From positions 1-6,449 of the forward strand of contig JAGWML010000172.1 in the NCBI GenBank assembly GCA_028873155.1: 6,449 nucleotides of DNA, given 5' to 3'. The stretch is from Acidobacteriota bacterium. GTDB lineage: Bacteria > Acidobacteriota > Terriglobia > Terriglobales > Acidobacteriaceae. Under the pieces are notes generated by a model. The model ran no database searches and was not told where the DNA came from. It saw nothing but the letters and a program-made list of their open reading frames with translations. Both the position numbers and the translations under genes were made by a program. Below, piece by piece: positions 1-6,449 of the stretch (the first letter of the stretch is position 1; every line of letters begins with the position of its first letter).

Positions 1-1841
1 CACCGGATGGTCTGCACGATCTGTGCCTTCGCTTAGGGGATTTGAGCCGGGCAGAGCTGGCGCAGCGCGTGGCGGATGCTCGGGTGCTTGAGGCTTTGGA
101 CCGGCTGATTCGTTCGCGACGGCTGCTGGAGTTGAGGATTGCGGGCGAGCGACGCGTGATTGCGGCGGAGGATGCAGCGCGGTATCGCGATGGGCTGGGT
201 ATCCCGCTGCCGCCGGGGTTGCCGGTTGCGCTGCTGGAGCCTGTGGCGCAGCCGGTGCTGGAACTGGTGCGGCGGTATGCGCGGACGCATGGGCCATTCA
301 CTGTGCGCCAGGCGGCCATCCGCTTTGGGTTGGATGCCGAGGCGGTGGAGAAGACGCTGCATCTGCTGGCGCAGGAAGGCCGCGTGCTGGAGGGCGGATT
401 TCTGCCGGGCGGGATGCATCGCGAGTGGTGCGATGCGGAGATTCTGCGGCAGATTCGGCGGAAATCGCTGGCCAAGCTGCGGCGCGAAGTGGAGCCGGTG
501 GAGCAGCGCACGCTGGCACGCTTTGAGACACACTGGCAGGCCGTGCTGGCGCCAAGGCGCAGCGGGCATGGGCACCTGGATGCGTTGCTCGATGCGATTG
601 AAAGCCTGCAGGGTGCGCCGCTGCCGGCGTCGCTGGTGGAGACTGCGATTCTTCCGGCGCGCGTGGCGGACTACTCGCCTGCGGGACTGGACACGCTGAT
701 TGCAGCCGGTGAGGTGGCCTGGATGGGTGTGGAGCCCATGGGCGAGCGCGACGGGCGCATCGCGCTATTTCTTGCGGACAAGCTGCCGCTGCTGGCACAG
801 GCGCGACCGCAGAGCGAGCCGCTGACGGAGCGCGAAGAAAAGCTGCTGGCGCTGCTGGAGCAGAGCGGAGCGAGCTTTTTCGATCCGCTGCATCAGGCCG
901 CGGGCGGAGGATTTCCGGGCGAATCGATTGATGGATTGTGGAGCCTGGTGTGGCGCGGGCTGGTGACGAATGATTCGCTGCATGCGCTGAGGGCTTACAC
1001 GGCACGGCCGGAGAGCGCGCGTGCGCCGCGGCGGTTGCAAACGGGGGTGGTGTTTCGCTCACGGCGGACGACTCCGCCCAACGCGCAGGGGCGCTGGTCC
1101 GCGTTGCCGCAGCGCGGTGGGCAGGGAAGTCCCAGTGCGACGGAGGCGAGCCATGCGCTGGCGCAGCAGTTGCTGCACCGCTACGGCGTGCTGACGCGCG
1201 AAGCGGTGGCGGCGGAGAATGTGCCGGGCGGTTTCAGCGCCGTCTACGACGTGCTGAAGGCGCTGGAAGACAGCGGGCGCGTGCGACGCGGCTACTTTGT
1301 GGCGGGCCTGGGCGCGGCACAATTTGCGCTGCCGGCGGCGGTGGACCTGCTGCGCCGCCTGCGCGCCGAGCCCACCGATGAGAAGCCAGAGTTTGTGCAG
1401 CTTGCCGCGGCCGACCCGGCGAATCCGTATGGGTCTGTGCTGCGCTGGCCTGAGCTGCCCGCGATGGACGACGATGTGGAGACCGCGCCGCGCGTGCTGA
1501 CCCGCGCTGCGTATGCAGAGGTGATTTTGCGCAACGGAGAGCTGGTTGCGTGGCTGCGGCGCAACAATCCGAACCTGCTTGTCTTTCTGCCTGCGGAAGA
1601 ACCGGAGCGATCGCAGGTGGCGGGCGGGCTGGCGCATTTTCTGTGCGCTCGTGGGCAACAGCGCATGGAACGCAGCAGCCACCAGGGGATGCTGATTACA
1701 AGCATCAACGGCCAGCCTGTGGCGGCCCATGGGATGGCGCGATTCCTGCAGGATGCGGGCTTTTATGCGGGGCCGCTTGGGATGCATCTGCGGCGGATTC
1801 CGATGGCGCTGCACGAGCCGCCGAGCCACGAGGTGCAATAA
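1..1841 (+). CDS. lhr: Lhr-family DEAD/DEAH-box DNA helicase, C-terminal part (5' end outside window)
   Basis: Lhr (large helicase-related) proteins are ATP-driven 3'-5' DNA/RNA-DNA helicases of superfamily 2 linked to DNA repair. Visible here are 612 residues of the region after the helicase core; the RecA-like motor domains lie upstream of the window. The frame is open from base 3 (reads PDGLHDLCLRLGDLS), so the TTG at base 42 is internal and not a start. Lhr hallmarks, numbered from the first visible residue: the entry segment GLHDL...LGDL at 3-14; several winged-helix-like segments through about 90-440; GRWS at 363-366; RGYFVAGLGAAQFALP at 429-444; AAADPANPYGSVLRWP at about 468-483; then a beta-rich tail (AYAEVILRNGELVAWL and onward) ending in a basic stretch. 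The tandem winged-helix plus beta-domain layout is that of the Lhr C-terminal domain of mycobacterial and E. coli Lhr, so the full protein is probably about 1400-1500 residues. The stop is TAA at 1839-1841, five bases before nei. Family assignment is firm; substrate is not readable from this part. Confidence 0.93.
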   Translation, partial: PDGLHDLCLRLGDLSRAELAQRVADARVLEALDRLIRSRRLLELRIAGERRVIAAEDAARYRDGLGIPLPPGLPVALLEPVAQPVLELVRRYARTHGPFTVRQAAIRFGLDAEAVEKTLHLLAQEGRVLEGGFLPGGMHREWCDAEILRQIRRKSLAKLRREVEPVEQRTLARFETHWQAVLAPRRSGHGHLDALLDAIESLQGAPLPASLVETAILPARVADYSPAGLDTLIAAGEVAWMGVEPMGERDGRIALFLADKLPLLAQARPQSEPLTEREEKLLALLEQSGASFFDPLHQAAGGGFPGESIDGLWSLVWRGLVTNDSLHALRAYTARPESARAPRRLQTGVVFRSRRTTPPNAQGRWSALPQRGGQGSPSATEASHALAQQLLHRYGVLTREAVAAENVPGGFSAVYDVLKALEDSGRVRRGYFVAGLGAAQFALPAAVDLLRRLRAEPTDEKPEFVQLAAADPANPYGSVLRWPELPAMDDDVETAPRVLTRAAYAEVILRNGELVAWLRRNNPNLLVFLPAEEPERSQVAGGLAHFLCARGQQRMERSSHQGMLITSINGQPVAAHGMARFLQDAGFYAGPLGMHLRRIPMALHEPPSHEVQ

Positions 1842-1846
1842 CCGCG

Positions 1847-2683
1847 ATGCCTGAGGGAGACACAATCTTTCGCACGGCGCGGGCGCTGGGCCGGGCGCTG
1901 GCGGGCAGGCCGGTGACGCGGTTCCAGTCTACGTATCCGCTGCTGACGCGCTTCCACGACGACGCGCCGCTGACCGGGCGCATGGTGAACGGCGTGGAGT
2001 CGCGCGGCAAGTGGCTGTTGATTCACTTCTCCGGCGGAGCCACGCTGGCCACGCACATGCTGATGAGCGGCGCGTGGCATCTCTATCGGCCCGGCGAGCG
2101 TTGGCAGCAGCCGCGCGCGAATATGCGCATCCTGCTCGAGAATTCGGAGTATGTTGCCGTGGGATTTCGCGTGCCCGTCGCGCAGATGCACACCGAGCAG
2201 TCGCTCCCGCGCGATCGTCGCATTCCATCCTCTTCACTCGATGTATTGAGCCCCGAGTTTGATACGGCGGCCGCGGCGGAGCGCGTGCGTGCCTGCGCGC
2301 AGGAAGAGATCGGCGACGTTCTGCTGCATCAGGAGGTGATGGCAGGCGTAGGCAATGTCTTCAAGTCGGAGATCTGTTTTGTGTGCAGCATTCATCCCTT
2401 CGCAAAGGTTGCTGCACTGAGCGTGGCGCAAATCGACCAGATTATTGCTACCGCGCAGAAACTTATTGCAGCGAACGTGATGGAGGATTCTGGTGAACGA
2501 ATCGTCACCTTTCGCGGACTGCATCGCCGGACGACGCACGATTCCGATCCGGCGGAGAGCCTGTGGGTGTACGGGCGAGCAGGTGAGCCTTGCCGCAAGT
2601 GCGAAGAGCGCATCGAGCGCCGGCTGCAGGGCCCTGATGTGCGCATGACCTTCTGGTGCACGCGCTGCCAGCCGTTCCCCTGA
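1847..2683 (+). CDS. nei: Nei/Fpg-family DNA glycosylase/AP lyase (endonuclease VIII-like)
   Basis: Bifunctional base-excision-repair enzyme that removes oxidised bases and cleaves the abasic site by beta,delta-elimination. The 278-residue length is normal for the family. The ATG at 1847 is fixed by chemistry: it gives MPEGDT, placing the catalytic proline (P2, the nucleophilic amino terminus after Met removal) and E3 at the start; the longer in-frame extension back into lhr would destroy the active site. Other landmarks: K55 in ESRGKWLL (conserved beta-sheet lysine); the helix-two-turn-helix around 160-178 with GVGNVFKSE (N170, K173); and a C-terminal zinc finger with C249/C252 and C271/C274, carrying R266 in VRMTFWC, which aligns with the finger arginine of E. 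coli Nei. The N-terminal PEGDTI and the finger look Nei-like, whereas HMLMSG at 70-75 resembles Fpg. The gene starts five bases after the lhr stop; the nearest Shine-Dalgarno-like GAGG (1830-1833) sits a rather long 13 bases upstream, so translational coupling to lhr is likely. Which lesions it prefers is not certain. Confidence 0.95.
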   Translation: MPEGDTIFRTARALGRALAGRPVTRFQSTYPLLTRFHDDAPLTGRMVNGVESRGKWLLIHFSGGATLATHMLMSGAWHLYRPGERWQQPRANMRILLENSEYVAVGFRVPVAQMHTEQSLPRDRRIPSSSLDVLSPEFDTAAAAERVRACAQEEIGDVLLHQEVMAGVGNVFKSEICFVCSIHPFAKVAALSVAQIDQIIATAQKLIAANVMEDSGERIVTFRGLHRRTTHDSDPAESLWVYGRAGEPCRKCEERIERRLQGPDVRMTFWCTRCQPFP

Positions 2684-2713
2684 CGCGCATGGATGCAGCG
2701 CGGTCTACTTTTT
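2684..2713 (+). terminator. Possible weak terminator between convergent nei and mrcB
   Basis: The 21-base gap between the two convergent stop codons can fold as a short GC-rich hairpin. CGC at 2684-2686 pairs with GCG at 2698-2700 and GCA at 2687-2689 pairs with TGC at 2694-2696, with A2697 bulged and TGGA as loop; an alternative register pairs CGCGC with GCGCG (2698-2702). On the plus strand a run of five T follows at 2709-2713, inside the end of mrcB, which is a little far from the stem for a classical intrinsic terminator. On the minus strand no T-run follows. It is short and could be chance in GC-rich DNA. Confidence 0.25.
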
Positions 2714-5122
2714 GCCGAAGCCGAAGATTTTCTGGAGCAAGTTGCGGTGATCGGGATGGTCGCAGGTCTCGATGGGAACCGTGCCGTTCAAAAACGCGGC
2801 GGTGTAATCGTCAGGACACGAAGCATCCGCGGGAAGATTGGAAGCCCTGTCAATGCTCACCAGTGTGACGCCGTCCGGCGGCGTGAAGTCGTGCGTGTCG
2901 GAGTACTGCGGCAGCGCCACTGCGCGCTTCATGAACTCAGCCCAGACGGGGGCGGCGGCATGCGCGCCTTCGAGCTTGATGTCGGTGTAGTCGTCGTTGC
3001 CTACCCACACGATGCAGAGCAGATTGGTGGTGAAGCCGGCGAACCAGGCGTCGTGGTCCGTGCCGGTTTTGCCCGCGGCTGGAGCGGTGAAGCCCATGTT
3101 GCGCACACCGGCGCCGGTGCCGCAGTAATCTCGCCCGTCGATCTCGCAGGGGTTGCCCCCGTTGCCCTGCAACACGGCTTCCAGCATGCTGGTGGTCAGG
3201 AAGGCGACGCGCGGATCGAGCACCTGACGCGTATCCGGCGTGAAGTCGCGGATGACATCGCCCTGCGGCGTACGCACGCTGGCCAGCATCCACGGGTCAA
3301 GGTGCAGGCCGTTGTTGGCAAAGATGGTATAGGCCCCGGCCATATCCATAGGCGTTGCATCGTAGGTGCCGATGGCCATGGAGGGTGTGGGCTGGGCGCT
3401 TTTGATGCCCGCATCCCGCGCAAGCGCGGCCACGCGGTCAAATCCTACCATGCTGGCCAGCGCAATGGTGGCATTGTTGTCGGAGCGCTGCAACGCGTAG
3501 CGCGCAGTGATCTCGCCGTAGTACTCGCCTTTGTAATTGCGCGGCGTGTACTCCTGGCTCGTACCTTCGTCGTAGGTGGTCTGCTGATCGTTCAGCAGGG
3601 TGATGGGAGAGAAGAGCCGGCTCTGGCCGGGCAACATGGTTCCTTCCGCGGCGGTCTGGAAAGCGGCGGCATACACGAAGGGCTTGAAGATGGAGCCCGT
3701 TGGCCGCCTGGCGACTGCATGATTCAACTGCGAGGAGCCGTAGCTGCGCCCGCCGACGAGCGCCAGCACCTGGCCTGTATGCGGGTTGATGGCGACCAGC
3801 GCGACCTGGGGATAGATGTAGGGTTGGCCCAGCTTCTTCTGTCGAGCGTGCAGGCGATCTACCTGCGCGTCAATCTGCGGCATGGTGGACTCAACCGCAT
3901 TGGTGGCGACTCGCTGCAGGTCCGGATCGAGCGAGGTGTAGATGCGGAGGCCCTCGCGATTGAATTCGCTGTCGCCCAGTTTCTGGCCCAGCTCGTCGCG
4001 CACAAGATCGACGAAGTAGGGCGCCTCACTGGCATCGACGCTGCCGGGCGCGAGATGCAGCGGCTCGGCCTTGGCCTGTTCAGCTTCGTCCTTGGTAATA
4101 GCGCCTGTTTCCACCATTGAATCCAGCACGATGTTGCGCCGCTCGATGGCGCGGTCAGCATGGCGGAAGGGCGAAAAGTAATTGGGCCTCTGAATCATGC
4201 CGGCCAGCAGCGCACTCTCGGAGAGCGTCAACTGGCGAACGTCTTTGCCGAAGTAAGCCTGCGACGCCTCGCCGAAGCCATCAATTGAGAAGCTGCCGCG
4301 CTGGCCCAGGTTGATCTGGTTGGCGTACATCTCGAAGATCTGCTTTTTGCTGAAGCGATGTTCGAGCTGGAAGGTGATGACGATCTCGATGATCTTGCGC
4401 TTGAGGCGCTTCTCCGGTGAAAGGAAGAAGCCGCGTGCCAACTGCATGGTCAGCGTGGAGCCGCCCTGCTGCTTCTGCCCGGTGGCGACGTCACGGATGC
4501 CGGCTTCAATCAGGCGGCCGTAGTTGACGCCACTGTGCTCGAAGAAACGGCGGTCTTCAATGGCGAGCACGGCCTGGACGAGATTTGGCGGAATCTCGTC
4601 GTAGGTGATGAGACGGCGCTTGGTGCGGTTGGCGTCTTCACTGAGGCCGGTGATGAGCAGCGGCTCGAGTTCATAACTCGACAGCGGCTGTCCGTGGTCA
4701 TCGGTGATGGAGGTGATGGTGCCGTTGCTGATGCGGATGGTTGCCGCGTCTTCAGAGTGGTACGACTGCGGGCCGGGATGCACGGTGAGAGAGAGTGGGC
4801 CCTCGGTGTAACTGCCCATGGGCGACGTGCTGGAGGCGCCGTCGGTGGTATAGCCTGCCTCGCGCAGTTCGCCGGCGATGAGCCGGATGCCGATCTTTTG
4901 CCCGGGCCGGAGCTCGCGCGGAGCCGCATAGATCTTGGCGGTATTGGCAAAGAGCGGCTCCTTAAGCCGCGCATCCACAATGCCCTGATACTTGAAGTAA
5001 TAGAAGAAGAACACGCTGAGGCCGAGGAGGCCGGCTACGAGCACGCAGGCGAGCGCGCCGCCGAGCAGGATCTTCTTCACAGAGAGCGCTCCGAGCTTCG
5101 GCAGTTTGACTTTGACCTTCAT
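2705..5122 (-). CDS. mrcB: Class A penicillin-binding protein, PBP1b type (peptidoglycan glycosyltransferase/transpeptidase)
   Basis: Inner-membrane enzyme with its bulk in the periplasm that polymerises lipid II into glycan strands and crosslinks the stem peptides. At 805 residues it is complete and of normal size. Order: short basic cytoplasmic tail; one membrane segment at about 18-42; a UB2H-like region (IYAAPRELRPGQKI, about 64-77 onward), which is what points to PBP1b rather than PBP1a; a GT51 glycosyltransferase with catalytic E189 in EDRRFFEH, GGSTLTMQ at 220-227, and E246 in RKIIE, spaced 57 residues from E189 as are the two catalytic glutamates of E. coli PBP1b; and a transpeptidase with S477-I-F-K480 (acylated serine), S547-D-N549 and K685-T-G-T688. 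Unusual points are a two-cysteine segment just before KTG and another cysteine pair in the C-terminal tail. The ATG at 5122 has a good ribosome binding site and lies 22 bases after the proS stop, so the two are probably co-transcribed. It ends 21 bases from the convergent nei. The type-1b call is by motif order and the UB2H-like stretch, so the symbol is slightly less sure than the family. Confidence 0.95.
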   Translation of the reverse strand: MKVKVKLPKLGALSVKKILLGGALACVLVAGLLGLSVFFFYYFKYQGIVDARLKEPLFANTAKIYAAPRELRPGQKIGIRLIAGELREAGYTTDGASSTSPMGSYTEGPLSLTVHPGPQSYHSEDAATIRISNGTITSITDDHGQPLSSYELEPLLITGLSEDANRTKRRLITYDEIPPNLVQAVLAIEDRRFFEHSGVNYGRLIEAGIRDVATGQKQQGGSTLTMQLARGFFLSPEKRLKRKIIEIVITFQLEHRFSKKQIFEMYANQINLGQRGSFSIDGFGEASQAYFGKDVRQLTLSESALLAGMIQRPNYFSPFRHADRAIERRNIVLDSMVETGAITKDEAEQAKAEPLHLAPGSVDASEAPYFVDLVRDELGQKLGDSEFNREGLRIYTSLDPDLQRVATNAVESTMPQIDAQVDRLHARQKKLGQPYIYPQVALVAINPHTGQVLALVGGRSYGSSQLNHAVARRPTGSIFKPFVYAAAFQTAAEGTMLPGQSRLFSPITLLNDQQTTYDEGTSQEYTPRNYKGEYYGEITARYALQRSDNNATIALASMVGFDRVAALARDAGIKSAQPTPSMAIGTYDATPMDMAGAYTIFANNGLHLDPWMLASVRTPQGDVIRDFTPDTRQVLDPRVAFLTTSMLEAVLQGNGGNPCEIDGRDYCGTGAGVRNMGFTAPAAGKTGTDHDAWFAGFTTNLLCIVWVGNDDYTDIKLEGAHAAAPVWAEFMKRAVALPQYSDTHDFTPPDGVTLVSIDRASNLPADASCPDDYTAAFLNGTVPIETCDHPDHRNLLQKIFGFGKK

Positions 5123-5125
5123 GCA

Positions 5126-5131
5126 CTCTCC
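5126..5131 (-). promoter_or_regulatory. Ribosome binding site of mrcB
   Basis: On the minus strand the sequence reads GGAGAG, with its GGAG core five bases before the ATG at 5122. It supports this start codon and independent translation initiation of mrcB inside the proS-mrcB transcript. No promoter-like sequence is evident in the 22-base gap itself; any dedicated promoter would have to lie within proS. Confidence 0.75.
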
Positions 5132-5144
5132 GTTGGTTTGATTC

Positions 5145-6449
5145 TTACGCGTTCACCTGCGTGAGCAGTGCGTCTTCCTGCACGCGCTCTTTGACGTGCG
5201 CTGCAACTTCGCCGAGCGGAATATCCATGCTGGTTGCGGTTGCACGGCGAACGAGCTCCACGACTCCGCTTGCGGCTTTCTTGCCCACGTTGATGCGGTA
5301 GGGGATGCCGACCAGGTCTGCATCTTTGAATTTGACGCCGGCGCGCTCGTCTCTGTCATCCAGCAAAACGTCGAGGCCCGCGGCTTCGAGTTCGGCAGCG
5401 AGCTTTTCGCCGGTCTCGCGCAGCGCGGTGTCGGCCACGTTGGTGACGGTGACCACGACGGTGAAGGGCGCGATGGAGGCGGGGAGCCAGAATCCGTTGG
5501 CGTCGTTCGATTGCTCGATGGCGGCGGTGAGGATGCGCTCGATGCCGATGCCGTAGCTACCCATGATGGGCGTGACTTCTTTTCCGTTGGGGTCGAGGAC
5601 GCGCGCGCCCATGGACTCGGAGTACTTGTAGCCGAGCTTGAAGATATGGCCGACTTCAACGGCCTTGCCGACGACGAGCTTGCCGGAGCAGTTGTCCTTC
5701 GGGCAGGCTTCGCCTTCATTGACGTTGCGAATGTCGGCAGCCAGGGTCCAGGTGAAGTCGCGGCCGGGCGTGACATTGCGGAGGTGATAGTCGAGCTTGT
5801 TGGCTCCGCAGACCATGTTCTTACGGCCTTCGAGGGATTTGTCGATGAGGACAGTAAGACCTTCGCCGAGCGGCTTGGCGTCATGCTTGAGGCCGACGGG
5901 CCCAAGATAGCCTGCCGGGCCGTTCATGTATTGCGTCAGCTCTTCGGCCTGCATGGTACGAAGCTCTGCAGCGCCGATGGCGCCGAGCAATTTGGTCTCA
6001 TTCACCTGGTGGTCGCCGCGCAGAAATGTGGTGACGCCGTGCCAGGAGTCCTTCGCGCCGTTGGTGCCGCGCTTGAGCGCCATGTAGGCCACGCACTTGA
6101 TGTCGCTTGCCGGAGAGATTTTGAAGAAGGCGGCCACGTCCGTTATCGCCGCACAGCCGGGCGTGTGGACCAGCTCCGGCTTTCCGTCGCCAGTGGGCTC
6201 CATCTCGGTCACGGGTTCAAGGCGCGAGGTGGCTTTCTCAAGATTGGCCGCGTAGCCGCAGACCGGGCAGCTTGCGATCAGGTCTTCGCCGGCATCGGTA
6301 TAGACCATGAACTCCTGCGACTGCGAGCCGCCCATCGCGCCGGAGTCGGCCTCGACGGCGACGAACTTCAGGCCACAACGCGTGAAGATGCGACGATAGA
6401 CCGCGTCGTGCAGGTCAAAGCTCTTGTCGAGTCCGGCGGGATTGAGATC
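5145..6449 (-). CDS. proS: Prolyl-tRNA synthetase, bacterial type with editing insert (5' end outside window)
   Basis: Class II aminoacyl-tRNA synthetase that charges tRNA-Pro in the cytoplasm. The last 434 residues are visible; the frame is open to the window edge, so the ATG at 6335 is internal. Numbering from the first visible residue: VEADSGAMGGSQSQEFMV at 32-49 is a ProRS signature following motif 2; CPVCGYAANLEKA at 61-73; then an insertion domain at about 110-240, including LRGDHQVNETK and GPAGYLGPV, the INS-type domain that in bacterial ProRS hydrolyses mischarged Ala-tRNA-Pro; a further cysteine pair in CPKDNC at 249-254; EVGHIFKLGYKYSE; class II motif 3 GSYGIGIER at 297-305, whose arginine contacts ATP; and an HGTP-type anticodon-binding domain from about 326 to the end (IAPFTVVV, LDDRDERAGVKFKDADLVGIPYRI). 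About 150-200 N-terminal residues, with motifs 1 and 2, are missing by comparison with the usual 570-600. The TAA stop at 5147-5145 is followed closely by mrcB. The identification is secure. Confidence 0.97.
   Translation of the reverse strand, partial: DLNPAGLDKSFDLHDAVYRRIFTRCGLKFVAVEADSGAMGGSQSQEFMVYTDAGEDLIASCPVCGYAANLEKATSRLEPVTEMEPTGDGKPELVHTPGCAAITDVAAFFKISPASDIKCVAYMALKRGTNGAKDSWHGVTTFLRGDHQVNETKLLGAIGAAELRTMQAEELTQYMNGPAGYLGPVGLKHDAKPLGEGLTVLIDKSLEGRKNMVCGANKLDYHLRNVTPGRDFTWTLAADIRNVNEGEACPKDNCSGKLVVGKAVEVGHIFKLGYKYSESMGARVLDPNGKEVTPIMGSYGIGIERILTAAIEQSNDANGFWLPASIAPFTVVVTVTNVADTALRETGEKLAAELEAAGLDVLLDDRDERAGVKFKDADLVGIPYRINVGKKAASGVVELVRRATATSMDIPLGEVAAHVKERVQEDALLTQVNA

Noticed and set aside
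42..1841. TTG at base 42 as the start of a 599-residue protein
   Set aside because: The frame is open to the window edge and the upstream residues (PDGLHDLCLRLGD) match Lhr sequence, so the gene begins outside the window.
1550..1846. Extended N-terminus of the glycosylase overlapping lhr, or an lhr-nei fusion
   Set aside because: The family requires Pro at position 2 as the free amino-terminal nucleophile; ATG at 1847 gives exactly MPEGD. The upstream stretch is a shadow of lhr in another frame.
33..1865. Several minus-strand reading frames opposite lhr (up to 268 residues)
   Set aside because: They are Arg/His/Pro/Ala-rich shadows of lhr codon bias with no motif, and overlap one another in different frames.
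2693..4120. 475-residue plus-strand reading frame opposite mrcB
   Set aside because: It lies antisense to well-conserved transpeptidase and glycosyltransferase sequence, shows only repetitive Gly/Val/Arg-rich composition and no recognisable domain. Long antisense frames are expected in GC-rich genes.
4535..5164. 209-residue plus-strand reading frame opposite the mrcB start and proS stop
   Set aside because: It spans antisense to the mrcB N-terminus and the ribosome binding site, has no recognisable domain, and is best explained by codon bias.
6333..6335. ATG at 6335 as the start of proS
   Set aside because: The 38 codons upstream to the window edge are open and read as ProRS sequence (LHDAVYRRIF, VEADSGA), so this Met is internal.

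Overview
The window is GC-rich, densely packed bacterial chromosome: four protein genes fill almost all 6449 bases, leaving gaps of only 5, 21 and 22 bases. Two genes are cut by the window edges. Gene content and protein style (Lhr helicase beside a Nei glycosylase, a PBP1b-type cell-wall synthase, a bacterial prolyl-tRNA synthetase with an editing insert) fit a free-living, cell-walled bacterium. I lean towards Acidobacteriota (Terriglobia), but this rests on overall protein style, not on a diagnostic marker.

Plus strand, left half: the C-terminal part of a long Lhr-type DNA helicase (lhr, start outside the window) runs to base 1841. Five bases later comes a complete Nei/Fpg-family DNA glycosylase/AP lyase (nei, 1847-2683). 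The spacing and the matching roles suggest a DNA-repair operon, with the helicase remodelling damaged or replication-stalled DNA and the glycosylase excising oxidised bases.

Minus strand, right half: prolyl-tRNA synthetase (proS, start outside the window) reads leftwards from the right edge to 5145. After 22 bases carrying a good Shine-Dalgarno site comes a complete class A penicillin-binding protein of the PBP1b type (mrcB, 5122-2705). These two probably form a second transcription unit. The two units converge and stop 21 bases apart; that gap holds a small GC-rich hairpin that may help termination.

I saw no RNA genes, mobile elements, CRISPR arrays, long repeats or attachment sites, and no convincing new biological system. 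The points worth a second look are the lhr-nei pairing, Fpg-like lesion-loop residues in a Nei-like glycosylase, and extra cysteine pairs in the penicillin-binding protein.
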